From Vanilla planifolia (lineage: Eukaryota; Streptophyta; Magnoliopsida; Asparagales; Orchidaceae), in NCBI GenBank assembly GCA_023846275.1, contig CM043877.1, forward strand, positions 17,962,607-18,026,606: a stretch of 64,000 nt of DNA, written 5' to 3'. Below, one piece after another: positions 1 to 13,531 of the stretch. The notes beneath the pieces are model-generated. The model was not told the DNA's origin. It did not search any database and saw only the letters and a list, made by a program, of their open reading frames with translations. Position 1 is the stretch's first letter, and every line of letters begins with the position of its first letter. The translations under genes were made by a program, and so were the position numbers.

Positions 1-2189
1 GTTTGTAGCTAAGCGTACAGTACAATGTAGTTGTATGACATGCATTAACAACTAATTTTCTCAACCAAAGCCATTTGGTTTCACTTGGAAACACATCCAA
101 TTCAACTCATCTTTCATCCAAACTATTTTATATATAGTTCTTAAACCCAAAAGCAACCATTCTTTTGTATATGTAGAACTAAAAGGAATTTAACACATAA
201 TTCTTTACCTCTTCTTAGTTAGCTACTACTCAGTTCCTTTAGTATTCCTTGATATAATCTTTCTTCTTCTTGTTAGCTTGCTTCCACCATCGTCCTTCAA
301 TTATAACGAGCTTTTCTAAAGGTTCCAAAACTTCTCTTTCCTCTTTGTTATGGTTTTCCCTCTACTCATACTTCTTCTATTCCTTGGATCACCTACTTTC
401 AACACTTCTTGATGGCATAACAACACCTCTTTTGGCACTTCCCTCAACTTCCAAATAGAGTCACCTCACTCAAACTCCTAGAAACCTCCCTGCATAGTTA
501 ATCCAAAGTAGAATGCACTCTCATTTGGAGAGAAAATGCATGGGTCTAGTTTCTTAATTTGGAATGATGATTTAATGGTTATAATTTTCCATAATTATGA
601 TAAATTAATTTCATTGATTTTATCCACTAACCTAAATATTCAAGAACTAAAATAAGCATTGTACACATGTATTTGTACTTGACATATTTTTTTGCAAAAC
701 CCCTCAACATTCCAAAAATTTTAAATGTATCATCCTCCTGATCCAAATCATTTACATTGAATTTTTAAAATTATAAATCCACCATAATGTAGCCAACATT
801 TTCTTATTTAAAAATTTATTCTTTGTCATTCAATTTTGACTTAAGCCAAAATTCTAGAAATCACAAATCTATTATGTAAATGTTTTGAAATTATATCTAT
901 GCCTATATCTTTAAAAATTCATAAAAAATTCTCTAGATTTTCAAAAATTACTAACTCAATACCATTAAATTTATCTTAAATAGTTTTTTTTTGTAGATAT
1001 TATCAAATAATATTTTTTATTAAGTTTAAACTTATGACATACTCTTTAATATTTAATTATTTTTTTAATATTTTTATATATAAATAATATATTTTAAAAA
1101 ATTAACTTGATTAAGTTTAACCATATCAGATCACAATCTTTTGGCTTGATTCCATGGTTTTGTTTTGACTTGAGTTAGAAATTGATGGTTGTTATAATAC
1201 TCCCTCATTATAAAAATTACATCCAAAAATTTTAGAATAGTTTGGTTATAAAAATCAAGCTTGTTATAACATGAGATTAGTGGGATAAAGTGATAGCCAA
1301 CTAGTTTTTGAAGACATAAAAGAGGCAATATTGCTATTATATATGATAAATTATATTCTTAGAATTGAGCTAAAGTATATCTTAATAGACTTGTTATTCA
1401 AAGATGTTATATTGAGCATATTGCTTTAAAAGAAAATATGATTTTTAAATGGTTGTATAAAAGATGTTCTTTATATTCAAATTTATTATGTGTTAAAATT
1501 GATTTTTAAATCCTTCCACATTGTTATTTAAATAGTTCAAAAAGAAAAAGAAGCCAAGGGAAAAGTGAAAAAGGATGCAAGTGAAACACAAAGACTAAGA
1601 AAGGTTGAGTGATGAAAAAGGGGACTACATAAAAGCACAATAAGATTGTTTGATGGATCGATCTAAAGTTGAATCTACATCCACTCCTAGCTAAATGGCT
1701 AGGCTTGCACTAACTAACTCTCTTTTGTTGTAGCTGATAAGGATCAACAATATAATAACCACTCCATTTTTAAGGCTAATAGAAAGGAATCAACCAAAAG
1801 AATGAGCTAGAGAATCCAAAACACTAGTCAAAAGACTAATAAAAGTTAGATTGTAGAATTCCAACAATAGAACAAATAAACCAAGTATACAACTTTGTTA
1901 AAAGAATTCTATAAACCAATGAAATTTAATTTAAAAGATGCATTAATATGAATTTAAAACACTATGAACAAGCCATGTATTGTAGCTCAATTAGAATAAC
2001 TATGAGATAATATACAACTTAGCTCAATTTGTATATGACTATGAAGGAAGGTTGTAAAGGATGAGATCAATGCTTATAACCCAAGGTTTTGCTCTTTTCA
2101 TCTCTTTTGTAATGATGATTTGCAAGTGTTGCTCTTCACAAAAGTGTACAAGTGATCATTGACATATTCTCCTAAGTTTAAACCCTTTA
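1..2189. other. AT-rich intergenic sequence, no gene recognised
   Basis: The short frames here (for example 270-458 and 1131-1328) show no domain, GC shift or splice structure. About 1690-2190 may already be the distal part of the SIRE-like LTR that is clearer from 2190 onward. Confidence 0.6.
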
Positions 2190-3350
2190 TATAAGCCTTA
2201 AATATTCTCCAATGGCTCCAAAAAAATCTCAAACATCTATAATCAGTATTCCTTAAAACTGATCAAACTTGTTATTGCTCACATTTCTAGAACTAATCAT
2301 ATTATTTGATTCAAGGATAATACAAATATGATGCAACACTAAGCACATCATCTAACCTTTTAAATAGATCTGACTAGTTTATTTTATAACTTACAAATGA
2401 TTAAACTTATATGATTGATATACATCATACATATATAAATATCATAATTCTAAATATCCAGAATTGTAGCTCTCTTGTATTTATAGGATTGTACGATACA
2501 ATAACAATGATCACACAATTACAAAGATCTTTTAATGCACTACCATCCCTACTAATCAATGACTATAATAGTATGAAATAGGACTCATACTTGTATGATG
2601 GCTTTCAACATATTTATTACATGAGTTTCAAATTATACCTTTGTTAAATTTGATCATACACATATAATGAGCACCATTATAATGTACAAAGGCCATTATC
2701 TCCATATGACTCTTAACACCAATAAAGAAAACATATAATGTATGTGTATAGTATATAGATCGTACAAATATAATAGAGCAAATGTTAAATCGCACCTACA
2801 TCGTTCAGTTTGATCACCATGTTTGATCTATTACAAAATAGATTGTACAAGTACAATTATTACATATTATGCAAACTTCACTTAATTCATTCAATTTTTT
2901 ATTTATACTTGTTAACTAAGTAATGTAATCTATTAACTTTATAAGAGTCTAAGGTATATTTATTTATAAAGTAATCAAAATGTGATGCATGTCTTAAATA
3001 ATCTTAAATCTACATAAGTGGAGAGATGATTTTAAGAAAACATTTAACATTCTAACTCAATCGTATTAACTCCTAATGCTTCAAGTAAACTATTATAATT
3101 TTAACATGCTAATACCAATAAAGACAACTTATAAATGATGTTATCAATGTGCTTCATCAATCCTTATGTCTGTTTTGCTCTACTTTCGATTAATATCAAA
3201 GCATCACTATTAAGTTCCTTGAGTCAAACGATGAAGCTTTTCAAAAGATTTACCTGCTTGATCTTGAGAAGTATGATGTAAAGTACTAAAGAAAAAGAAT
3301 TATTAAATCATATAATGATTTTATTATTATTAAACTAGTCATGTAAGAGC
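2190..3350 (-). repeat. Old SIRE-like copia LTR remnant, copy 1
   Basis: This aligns by eye, with many differences, to 26950-27690, 34569-35900 and 47870-49245. Shared landmarks are the atgatgca...catctaa block, the repeated catcatac/tatgat tracts and a terminal ttttattattattaaac...atgtaa segment near 3310-3350. The strand follows the copy at 47190-49245, which is followed on the minus strand by a PBS and gag. Confidence 0.5.
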
Positions 3351-3974
3351 CAAGGGTTCACCACTCTTACTTAAAGAGATGAACCAATTTTCACCTTTGA
3401 GAAACCTGGTACTTGGTGAGTTCTGCCGTTTGAGTGATCGAATTGACATCATGTTATACGACACCATCAAAATCACACTAACTCAAGTTGCTTCATTGGA
3501 CCGACACTTGTCTTGCACATGCATTGCCTAAATTTGATCTGTTTGACATGAGTCAACCATCCCGAAGTTGCATGTGCACAACACATGCATGATCAAACCT
3601 ACACCTTACCTAGTGCTAAATCACGTCTCCTAAACTAGATCAACCAAAGCCAAAAGTAGATTTAGAATAGCTTATTTCAGAGTTAGTTCATAGAAGTTTT
3701 TAGAATTGTCTTTTAATCAAATTTTTATCACAATTTCATTATGTTTTTTCTAAACTAAGAATTGAAGGACATAAAGATTCAACATCATAAAGGATATCTA
3801 TTAAAAAGAGAAGATTAACTTATGATTTGAAGAGTCTATGAGTTAACAAAACTATTAAGGGGAGGTTCTTAGTTTGTAAGTGAGATCTAACACCAACAGA
3901 AAACACTTGGCCAATTTTAGAGGACAAGGGAGACTTGTACTAGATCACTTGAGAGACTATTTAGAGTTCTCTTG

Positions 3975-3987
3975 TTAGTGGGGGAGT
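3975..3987 (+). other. Polypurine tract before copia LTR
   Basis: gttagtgggggag sits directly before an LTR start (TGATGCAACA). A purine run immediately 5' of an LTR primes plus-strand synthesis in LTR retrotransposons, so the following LTR is the 3' LTR of a plus-strand element whose body has decayed. Confidence 0.65.
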
Positions 3988-4421
3988 TGATGCAACACAT
4001 TAGGTGCATCAAATAGATCCAGTGGAGCCTAGCACATCAAAAGCCCCATTTTACTAAAGGCTATGGACTCAATTGCAAACAATGACCTATAGTGAGTTTG
4101 CACATTATTTGTTTGTTTAGTGTTTTGATTCATTAGTTAGTTGTAATGAGTTATTTATGAGAACTATAGATCTATTTAGTATTTTAGTTTTGTATGCTCA
4201 TTCTTAGGGATAGTTTAGTCTTTTTTTCTTTTTTTACTTTAGACGTTTTATGTTATTTAAGTGTTGTTGCTAAATAGATAATAAAATGATCTTTTGGTTT
4301 GGCACCTTTTTTTTCTAGAAATTTTGATTTCTTGTTATGTATGCATGCACAACTTAGGTTGTAATTTAGAGATTTTTAGGATATGTTCTAACATTTGGAT
4401 TACACTTTTTATCATCCATCA
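3988..4421 (+). repeat. Copia LTR (434 bp), 3' LTR with PPT
   Basis: It begins TGATGCAACACATTAGGTGC and ends ...CATCCATCA. It aligns along its whole length with 61472-61899, including the agatctattt(g/a)(g/a)t, ttatgttatttaagt and acaacttgg/acaacttagg blocks. The PPT at 3975-3987 fixes the left end; the right end is fixed by the PBS that follows the sister copy. No 5-bp duplication is seen around it. Confidence 0.72.
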
Positions 4422-7400
4422 AGGTGTGGTCCAAAAATGCATATGGTACTCTTCATTTGTGTTTGAACTCACTTTAACATATAGAACTATTAAAAGGTGA
4501 AACAAATATCAATAATCATTCTAAATATTTGTGGACTCTTTAAAAAATACACAATGCCATGGTAGTCATTTAAAATCTAAAAGAATAATACATATCAAAA
4601 CACAAAGCACCTATATAGATGATCCATGCACTTATATGATGATAATTGCAATGCACAATTGTAATTACAAGAATTTCCTAAAAAAGGTGATCTTGATTGC
4701 TATCTTAAATATCTATCTTAGAAGGTTATAAAGAAGTTTATATCATTATTGAATCCTTACAATAAGCTCAAATTATCAATGAACTCTAATTGGATGACAA
4801 ACACTTATGTAAGAAGGAAGCATCCAAAATATCTAAAAACAAAAAATCTAAAACTAATCTTGCATTATTTTTTGTTGGTGTGTTAATGGTTCTCAAGCAC
4901 AATCTATGAAAGTCATGATTCAATGTTAGAAACTACATTGACATCAATTATGGACTCCTTTCCAACTTCAAAGAACTTAACCATAAGTTTGCTACAATAG
5001 AGGACAAAAGATGTGTGGTCATCTTGCAACTATAATAAAATCAATATTAGATAGTTGATTCAAATAAAACCTCAACTAAAACAGTAAACAAATGTCTTAT
5101 TAGACTATAGACATAAAAAGAAAAGTTGAAACTCACATGATAAGGTAAAGCTATACCTATTAAGAGTTGGATGAAATCATATAATATACAACAATATATT
5201 TTCAACAATAATAATATCAATAACAGTATATAATTTGGGGGTCTTCAGGTATGATATCAATAATGGCATAAATATGCATGCCCAAATGTTAAGACCAATG
5301 GGTTGAACAAAAACTATCTCTATAGAATAAGTATTAGCAAGCACTCTATGGCAATTTAATTGCTAATCCTTGTCAAATAATTAATATTTAAAATATGCAT
5401 AAAGAAGATGATAAATTTAAAGAGATTATGACTCCTACTTGTGGCTATTGAGTAATGATGGAGGTTAAACAGATATCTAAATAATAATTTCATTAGAATG
5501 TGAAGGAGTTCTTATGTAAAATATCTATAAAGTTAGAAAAGAAATTGAAATAAAATACAATAGGTATGCAAGGTCACAATGTAAAAATTTTACAAATATC
5601 ATAAATTTTTAACAAAAATAAAAGAATTTTTTATGACCAAACATGATCTATGAAAATGCTGGCAAGCAAAAGTAAATCATCAAATGTTGTTTTATCAACC
5701 ATATTCCCAAAGATTTATATAAATTTTGATGCTATAGTTCTTGCTATAAATAAAGCCACATAGTGATCTCACAAGCAATCAATAGTGTGAATTAGTTTCT
5801 AAAGTTCAATTACAATCTATTTATGAATAATTTCTATAACAATCTCATAAATTACTCAAAAAAATTGAAATAAAATTTTATTGAAAATTTTAAATCTAAA
5901 ATCTTCATAATAAGTAATCAAAATATATAAATAAATTTGAATAAATTTATCAAAATTGTCCTAAAACAACCCCTCTATTAAACACGTTAATTTACAAAAT
6001 AAGACTTGAGATTGAAAAGAACAAAAATTAATTATTGAGTGATATTTCAAAGTAGAATTATGTGTATTGAATTTTTAAAAATTTTTATTTGAAATTTAAA
6101 AAAATAATAAAAACTTTAAAACAAATACTTCAAAATAATAAATTAATAAAGCATAAAAGTTTAATTATGTTTTTTTTATTATTTTTACATTTATTAATAA
6201 CTCTGTCAAATGAATCCTAAACGGGATGATGTAGATGTTTGGTCAACAATTGTTGCTGTGGGTCTCTCAACCCATTTTGATTATTAAAAGATTGCCAAGC
6301 TTCAATAATTTCGATGTAAAATTTTATTTGTATTAATTATCTTGAGAAATTTGTCTATTATGGTGGAATGGAAATATTTTCTTTAAGGATTGAAGTATTT
6401 TCTTTTAAGTCCTTTTATTCTTTTAGAATTATAAATGCATTCAACAAAAACGTTTTATATTTAATAAAAATAAATTTCTAAGAAATAATTTTAATAGAAA
6501 ATTTAAAATATACTTTAAATGTACAAATTTGGGCCCATGAATTCCTTGTTTTTATATTTTATTTTTGATAAAAGAATTCATGCTTGAAGTTTTTATTCTT
6601 CTCATTATGAGGTAGGTAGGCAAAAATGGCTTCATTGTCCATTGGAGTTAGATAAAACATGATTTATGGTTCAATGTAAAATTTATGAAAAAAAAATTTC
6701 AAAAATAAGTTTTTTAAAATTAACTCATCAAGAAAGTTATGTTAATAAAGTATGAATGAAAATAAATTATTAACAAATTAAAAAAATATGTATAAAAAAT
6801 TAAATAATATTTTATTTTTTTTAATTATATGAAAATTTTTATTTATAAAAAAAATTAAATTATCTTATATTTTTTTTTAACTATATAAGAATTAAGAAAC
6901 AAAACATTTTTGAAAATACAAAAAATCAAATGAGATAACAAATACATATAAAAACAAATCAACAAACATTTGATTATTATTCTAAACACAAAGGTTGATA
7001 GAACATACAATATGAGCATATGATAACCTTTGTTTAACAATGAATGTTCAATGATCAAAATTAAGATGAGCACAGAATGGCTCATGATAGTTCACCCATC
7101 CTTTTCATGTCTCTTTGTATATGTTATTTTAAATAATTTCAAAAGTTCTTTCTTTTATTTAAATGTGTTAAAATTGCAATAACTAATTTATGTGAATTTA
7201 TTTTTTTTAATTGATTTAATACACAAAAATATTATGATCTTGTAAAGACATAGAGTTCTTTTATAATATTTTTCTTAAAAAAAGTTTGACATAAATAAAT
7301 TATTTTCCTTATAAGAGTCACTTTATTATTTTTTTCTTGTAGTTTTTGTGCTTGAAAAATAAAATACGTGTGACACAACCGACCTTTAAAAGCAGCCCTG

Positions 7401-8379
7401 AATAATCAAGCCATTAAAAAATTAAAACTTTTGTTTGTGATGGCTGAACTCATTGCTATCGACACGTCCATGGCAAATCCGGACCGGATTCGGATGTTCA
7501 ATCTGGTCGTTGACCTTTCTGTGGTCCAATGCCCTCCACACCTTTTATATTTCCTATATAAAAAAAAATATAATATTAAAAAATGCGAAGATATTTTGCA
7601 ATATAACCGAATTGTTCACATTGAGTTTTGGTCGATGACTCAGTTTAAAAGTATTTTTTTTATAATTTTAATGCATCAAAATTTATCAAACAATTTGTGT
7701 AACATATTCTTTACCTCTAATATAAAAGTTATTTTCTAGTATATATTTTTAAGAAGTCGGCAAAAACATTTGCCAAATAGGGTATCACTCTTCCTTTGAA
7801 ACCCATACATGGTTTTTTATTTTCTTCAATATTAAATCGTTGTAGTTTTGACAATATTGCTAATTCTGGTATTTAATTTGAATTTAGAATTTTAAAGCAA
7901 CTTAAAATTACAAAAACAAACAAGAAATATATTGTGATTAATATTTTAAACAATTGTTTTGAACTATAGCTAATTTTTAAGAGGTTTGGGAATGATTATG
8001 ATTTGGGTTTTTAAATCAAAGCTTTAAGTGGGTTGACAAAAATAAATTCTATATTTCATAAAAAATAAAAAAAGACATTATCATTGCTCAAACTTCAATT
8101 CTAAGTTTCTTGAAATTCTATGTGCATACATATAAAATTATGTAACAAAATTTTCATTTCTAATTGCAAAAGATTTAATCAAGAGAGATATCTTCCCAAT
8201 ATAGAAGTCAAAATGTTAATCTTTACGCCTCAAATAAACAATGACATGATCAATACGATGTACATGACAAATACAAACATTTGAAAAAAACAAATCAAAC
8301 TTTAAAAAAGATTAAAAAAAAGGGCGACCTAATTACTAAGCTCATAGCCCTCTATAGGAGTTAAATAATACTGAAATCA
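4422..8379. other. Degenerate copia leader/gag-like sequence, then AT-rich intergenic
   Basis: From 4422 to roughly 5760 the sequence may be the decayed interior of a plus-strand copia element, but stops and drift prevent any domain call. 5760-8379 holds no recognisable gene. A small GC-richer patch at about 7365-7545 carries a 102-codon frame (7431-7739) with no known domain; it may be low-copy sequence. Confidence 0.4.
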
Positions 8380-9040
8380 TATATTATGTTTACTAATATA
8401 TTTCTTAAAATGTTTTAAGACAAGTATAAGTTAATAATCTTTTAAGAAATGATGATGTGACAATCATATATATAATGAAAAATTCAAAATTTAAAATTAT
8501 TTAAAGTTATATTAATCATACAATATAATATACTTATCATATAATATCATTAATAGTAAATTTCTTATATAAAAGTAAATTGGATAGTCTAGTCATGTGC
8601 CTACTAGAAGAGTTAATCCCTTTAAGTGATGACAAAAAAATAAAAGATTGAGCTAGTAAATGTCTTGAATTAAAGGAGAGCTAACATTTCTCTTAATGGT
8701 ATGGCAACCATTATGAGTAGTATTTACTTTCATTTTATACTTATATTGTTAAAACTTATGTAATATTCTTTTGTAATACTTAGAAGTTTATTCATTTTTT
8801 TAAATCAAATTGCACATCAATGTTATTTTCATATATCGTTGATATATCTTCTTAAATTTTATTAATAATGATCATCTATCAAGAATTAACAAATACATAA
8901 GTATAAAATAAAATTTAGAAATTCATATTACTTAAAGTTTCACTAATTATATAATCTGCAATTATTACATTATGTGATCAATAGTGAAAATCTTGTACGA
9001 AAGTAAATAGGATAGTACGATTATATGTTTTTTATGAGTA
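8380..9040 (+). repeat. Diverged direct duplication (two arms about 400 bp apart)
   Basis: The stretch near 8490-8610 (aaaattatttaaagtt ... aaagtaaattggatagt) recurs in order, with many changes, near 8905-9030 (tattacttaaagttt ... aaagtaaataggatagt). It looks like an old tandem duplication or two fragments of one repeat. Confidence 0.4.
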
Positions 9041-9257
9041 TTTACAAGTTCTCATATCTTATGGTATGATCATCTGCTTTAGTTATACATTCTTATGAAA
9101 GTGAAAAATTTTCTATATTTAGTGTGAAATGTAGTTTTATAATATGATGTAATATGATCAACCAAAGATTTAATATTGTAAGTGTAAAAGCCTTAGTTTT
9201 CTCTTATTTTAATTTTCTTATTGAAAGAGTTCTTTGAGAAGAGTCCAATGGTGTTTA

Positions 9258-10688
9258 GTTTGTAATTTTTGGAGCTCTAATGAATAAATTATGAATTTTT
9301 AAAAATGTGAGATAAATTTGTAATGTTGAGGATAGATGTGTAATTTTGTAAATGTCGGCATAGTTAAATTTGTTTTGGCAGAAGGTATATTTGTAATTTT
9401 AAAAGATGTTGGCTGCGCTGGGTATATATGCAATTTTAGGAGTTTCGGCATAGATATATTTCTTCGGGTGAAGGATATATGCGCAAATAAAGAATTCGGA
9501 AGGGGTCTTATACAACATGCTGGTTCACAAACCTTCAGGAAAGTAGGTTTACAAATTTTGGCCGCCGTTATAAAAGCCAAAACCAGGGTGTGTTTGAAAA
9601 GCACCTGTGCTAACACCGACTGAGGGAGGTTGCCTGAGTTGCGAGGGCGAGATTTCTATCAGCTGTTACCTTGCTTAGCGAAGTTCCGGCATGCGACAGT
9701 AACAGCTAACGAGGATTTTCGTAAGGTAAGAAAAAAATTGCTTCGTTTTCGGGTTGTGTAAGGCTTTCCGGTGAGTGACGAAGACCAAAAGAGCAGAAGC
9801 CAAGCAGGATTCGATCGGTTCAGTGCGTGAACCGGCCGGTTCAGCGCCGATGAAATGTTTATATTCCGTCGGATGCACAAAAGAGAGGGAACAGGTCGAC
9901 TGGGATGCGCTGCTGAATAGGGCACGCTGGGCGCGCGCGGGAGGTCCAGCACTGACGGAAACCATTCAGCCAAAAAATAATGAATGTCGAAGGAAATTTT
10001 GGGATTTGTTTGGGGAAAACTTTTCGAAATGAACTTTTGGTTAATGAGCACATTTTAATTTTGACTATGGCCTTGTAAGACATCAAGAAAATAAATCAGA
10101 AGTGGGCAAGATAGTTGGTACAGCAAATCCAGGTAGATAAATTCCTAACCCTTGATGTAGCACATTATTATGTGTTTTTTACATGGTTTTCTTACTGTCA
10201 CATGGTGTTTTTATTGTTGCTTATGCATTTGCATGAAAACTAAAAAGGAAGAAAAATATGGTATAATAATAAAATAAAAAAGAAGAAACAATATGAAATG
10301 AAAGGTCTTTTGATATGGCACAACTGTTTGGATTTATGATTAGAAAATTGTAGTAAAAATGGGATTCCCAAAGAACATTATCTTCACCACTAGGCTCAGT
10401 GTGTGGGATCGCAGGGTGTCGATCTTCGGATCAGATATCTTCATAGTGTTATGTTCTATGACCCCATAATGATTTACATTAGGCTCAATGTTGGTCGCAT
10501 GGTATGGTACCATACCTGCCTGGTGGCACTAGGCTCAGCGTGTGGGATGACAGGGTATTGATCTTCAGATCAGATATCTGCCTAGTGTTATGTGCTTGGT
10601 TGGATGCCAGCTGGAGGTTATTTGCTTGATGATGATTGGATTCAAAGGATTTCGCATCAAAGGGAATCGGGTCTTGTAATAACATACC
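9258..10688 (+). repeat. Gypsy LTR fragment in plus orientation
   Basis: This is the reverse-complement counterpart of about 16912-18334, matching almost throughout. It includes the GC-richer island with the cggttcagtgcgtgaaccg block, the tgtagcacattattatgtg segment and two copies of a 139-bp module containing ctaggctcag...gatcagatatct (10390 and 10529). It lacks the last roughly 450 bp of the LTR. At 10688 it abuts a minus-strand pol leader of the same family, so the block is rearranged. Overlapping frames inside it (9299-10086) are non-coding. Confidence 0.82.
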
Positions 10689-10818
10689 AAACTATCGGTA
10701 CTTCTGATGGTTGACAAAATTGTCTATCCAAATCTACAATAGATACCAAACATCCATCACATCCTTTCTTCAGTAGCTTCTAAGCTTTGAGCATAGTTTT
10801 TATAGGAATTTTTCTCTC

Positions 10819-11172
10819 TTAACCAAAATAGATTAATTTATCTTCTCCAGGGATTGGGATTTCAATCCTCTTTTCATAGCAATCTATTTTTACTTTATAC
10901 TTAAACAACCAATCCATGCCAAGGATTACATCAAATTCCATCAGAGGTAAGATGTGTAGCAATACTGAGAATTGCTTTCCTCCGATGTCTATCTCATCTT
11001 CAATAAATTTTTCGACACAAATACTGTTTCCATCCGATATTTTTACTACTAATAGATCTTTCATGGAGTGTAATAAGGCATTTATTTGCCTCGATGCATT
11101 CATGGATATAAAAGAATGTGAGGCTCCATAATCAAAGAGTACAGAAGTAAGTAAGTTGTGTAACACTGGCAT
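10819..11172 (-). pseudogene. Ty3/gypsy aspartic protease (117 codons)
   Basis: A retropepsin domain that matures Gag-Pol in Ty3/gypsy elements. The translation shows VLFDYGASHSFIS at residues 12-24, where the family normally has D-S-G-A, so the active-site Ser/Thr is Tyr here. DVILGMDWL lies near residue 82-90, the usual second conserved block. The frame ends with LIYFG, the usual lead into the pol linker. That linker continues brokenly (LREK...) down to about 10690 and is then cut by the opposite-strand LTR fragment, so no RT follows. It belongs to the unit starting at the PBS 12479-12490. It is probably inactive. Confidence 0.85.
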
Positions 11173-12338
11173 ACCTATAATGACTTCCGTAGAGTGCGGA
11201 GCATCTTGCTGAGTGATCGAATAAATACGCGACTGACCTCCCTTTCTTGTGGTTCCACCTCTAATTGTAGTTCCTAAAGTCGTCGGAGATCCGCAGCCTC
11301 TACCTCAACTTGCATCATCTCTAACTCCACTGGTTGAAGCACTAATGGTTTTAAATTCTAAAAATTTTGGGTAATATCAAGCAATATGCCCTAATTCTTC
11401 TCATAGGTAGCATCTGATTGGTCGGATAGACTCTGATCTGCATTCTCTCATATGCCATTTTCCACATTTCTCACAATTACTTATTCCACTTGAACTCAAA
11501 CTAGCTCTGCTAGTGCTCGGTTTATATGGTCTGTATCTACTAGATCTTGAATAAATGGAAGTTTCTTCTCTTGAAAAACTAGAACTACCTCTTTTTCTTA
11601 TGAATCTGAATTTAGACTTTAGAGGATCAAATCTTTTCTTTACTTCTTCTTTGCTAGCTGCCAGTAAACTAAGTTCCAGCTCAATAGTGCTTGCATGCTC
11701 CAATAACTCCACATAATTTGTTGTTCAAACTGCTACTAAAGCTGCCCGAATTTCATCCCGTAAGCCTCGTTGAAACATGTAACATCGTTGTTCTTTGGGT
11801 GTTACTAACTGGGGCACATATTTAGTCAGGTAGGAGAATTTGATTTAATATGCAGTAACTGATCGATTACCTTGCTTGAGATTGTTCAATTGTTCCCTTA
11901 TTTTGGCTTTAATTGGGTGGGACATATACCATTGCTCAAATTTTTTGTGAATTCTTCCCAAGAGATGTCTTTCATTGGTCGACTTGAAAATCGAAGCCGA
12001 TGTCAAGAACTCCACCATAGTCTGGCAGCATCTTTTAGTACCAAAACTGCCAAGGCCACTTTTCTGTCAGTTGGGCAAGACCTCCCTTCAAAGATAATAT
12101 TCACATGCTCTAACCAGTTTTTAGCAATCATAAGATCCTCTTCCCGAGCAAAAGAAGGGGGATGCATCCGTTGAAAATGATCAACCACCAAGTTGATAGA
12201 TACCTCTCCTCTATGGCTACTAGTGCTTCCAATTGATCGCAACAAAGAGACTAAGGTTTGCACTAATTCCTGTTATGTATCTCCCTGCTGCTCCCTTTCT
12301 TTACCCTTATCTATACTTCCAGATTCAGTTTTTTCCAT
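11173..12338 (-). pseudogene. Ty3/gypsy gag (broken)
   Basis: Gag capsid/nucleocapsid of the same element as the downstream protease. The start MEKTESGSIDKG at 12338 matches MERSESENIDKG of the second copy at 16302. An in-frame TAA follows about 20 codons in, where the sister copy reads QRDMQQELVQ. Capsid motifs are seen: HPPSFAREEDLMIAKNWLEHVN and KDAARLWW. A second open stretch (11712-11401) begins MELLEHASTIELELSLL and ends in CEKCGKWHMRECR, a CX2CX4HX4C zinc knuckle. Several frame breaks lie between the stretches (about 11713-12003). It sits between the PBS at 12479-12490 and the protease, the normal gypsy order. Confidence 0.85.
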
Positions 12339-12478
12339 GGTTTGGAGTATATTGCAATCCTACAAAACCAATAGGTTATTTGACAACTATTGTCTAAGCG
12401 AGAAGTAACACTAAAGATGCAAATGCATATGCTGTGCTGGTGTCCTCATCCCCATTTCCCATCTATTCCTAAACTGAA

Positions 12479-12490
12479 GCTATGATACCA
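12479..12490 (-). other. Primer-binding site (initiator Met tRNA)
   Basis: The minus strand reads TGGTATCATAGC three bases after the LTR end ...GGGGCTTGACA. It matches the usual TGGTATCAGAGC site complementary to the 3' end of initiator tRNA-Met, with one change. Confidence 0.85.
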
Positions 12491-12493
12491 CCT

Positions 12494-13531
12494 TGTCAAG
12501 CCCCCACCTCACAAAGTACCTCTAGATAACAAAATTAACATCAAAGTGAGTGAGGACAAGGACAAACCCAAGGTGGGGACCCGACGATGAGACAAACCCC
12601 AACTCCAAAATCCAAAATATATAAACAAGAACATGTTTTCTTAAAAGTTTAATCACACCAAGCCATCCCTTTCTCACACATCTCGTGAAAATGGCTCTTT
12701 TGTAGCAGCATCATTCCCAGCTCTCGGTACAGTGGTTTTATGATTTGTGATGTAAGTACTAAATGAGATTTTATAGATCTCAACTAGATAAATCATAATA
12801 ACTAACCAAGTATAAAAAAGAGATATCAAAATAACATGCACAGTAAAGATGAATCATATGCATAAAGCTAAAATCATACCAGATGTCATATATAATGTCA
12901 GATGAAAAACTAAAGGAAAACCAAAAGAAATTCCAGTTCCTTATAGATGTGTTATTACTAAGCCCAATTCTCTTTGACACATTATCCTCTATATCTAATC
13001 ATCATCAAGAAATGACCTCCACCTGGCATCCGACCAAGCACATAACACTAAGCAGATATTTGATTTGAAGATCGAGACCCTGTGATCCCACACGCTGAGC
13101 CTAATGCCACTAGACAAGTATGGTACCATACCCTATGACCAACACTGAGCCTAGCATAAATCATCATGGGGTAATAGCACATAACACTAGGCGGATATCT
13201 GATTCAAAGATTGATACTCTGCGATCCCACACGTTGAGCCTAGTGGTGAAGATAATGTTCTCTGAGAATCCCATTTTTACTATCATTTTCCAATCATAAA
13301 TCCAAATAATTGTTCCATATCAAAAGACATTTTATTCCATATTGTTTATTCCTTTTTATTCTATTATCATACCATATTATTTCTTCCTTTTTAGTTTTTA
13401 AGCAAATACATAAGCAAAAACAAAAGCACAATGTGACAATAAGAAAATCATGTAAAACACATAATAATGTGATAGATCACAGGGTTAAGAATTTATATAC
13501 CTGGATTTGTTATACCAATCGTCTTGCCCAC
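12494..13531 (-). repeat. Truncated gypsy LTR (3' portion)
   Basis: It is homologous to 16459-17490 and ends TTGACA at 12494, beside a PBS. On the minus strand it starts inside the LTR at a junction with integrase sequence (see 13532-15615), so the first roughly 840 bp are missing. It may serve as both the 3' LTR of the right-hand unit and the 5' LTR of the left-hand unit. Confidence 0.85.

Noticed and set aside
9299..10086. Several overlapping 75-130 codon frames on both strands
   Set aside because: They lie in the GC-richer part of a gypsy LTR, differ between LTR copies (compare 17436-18229) and contain no domain.
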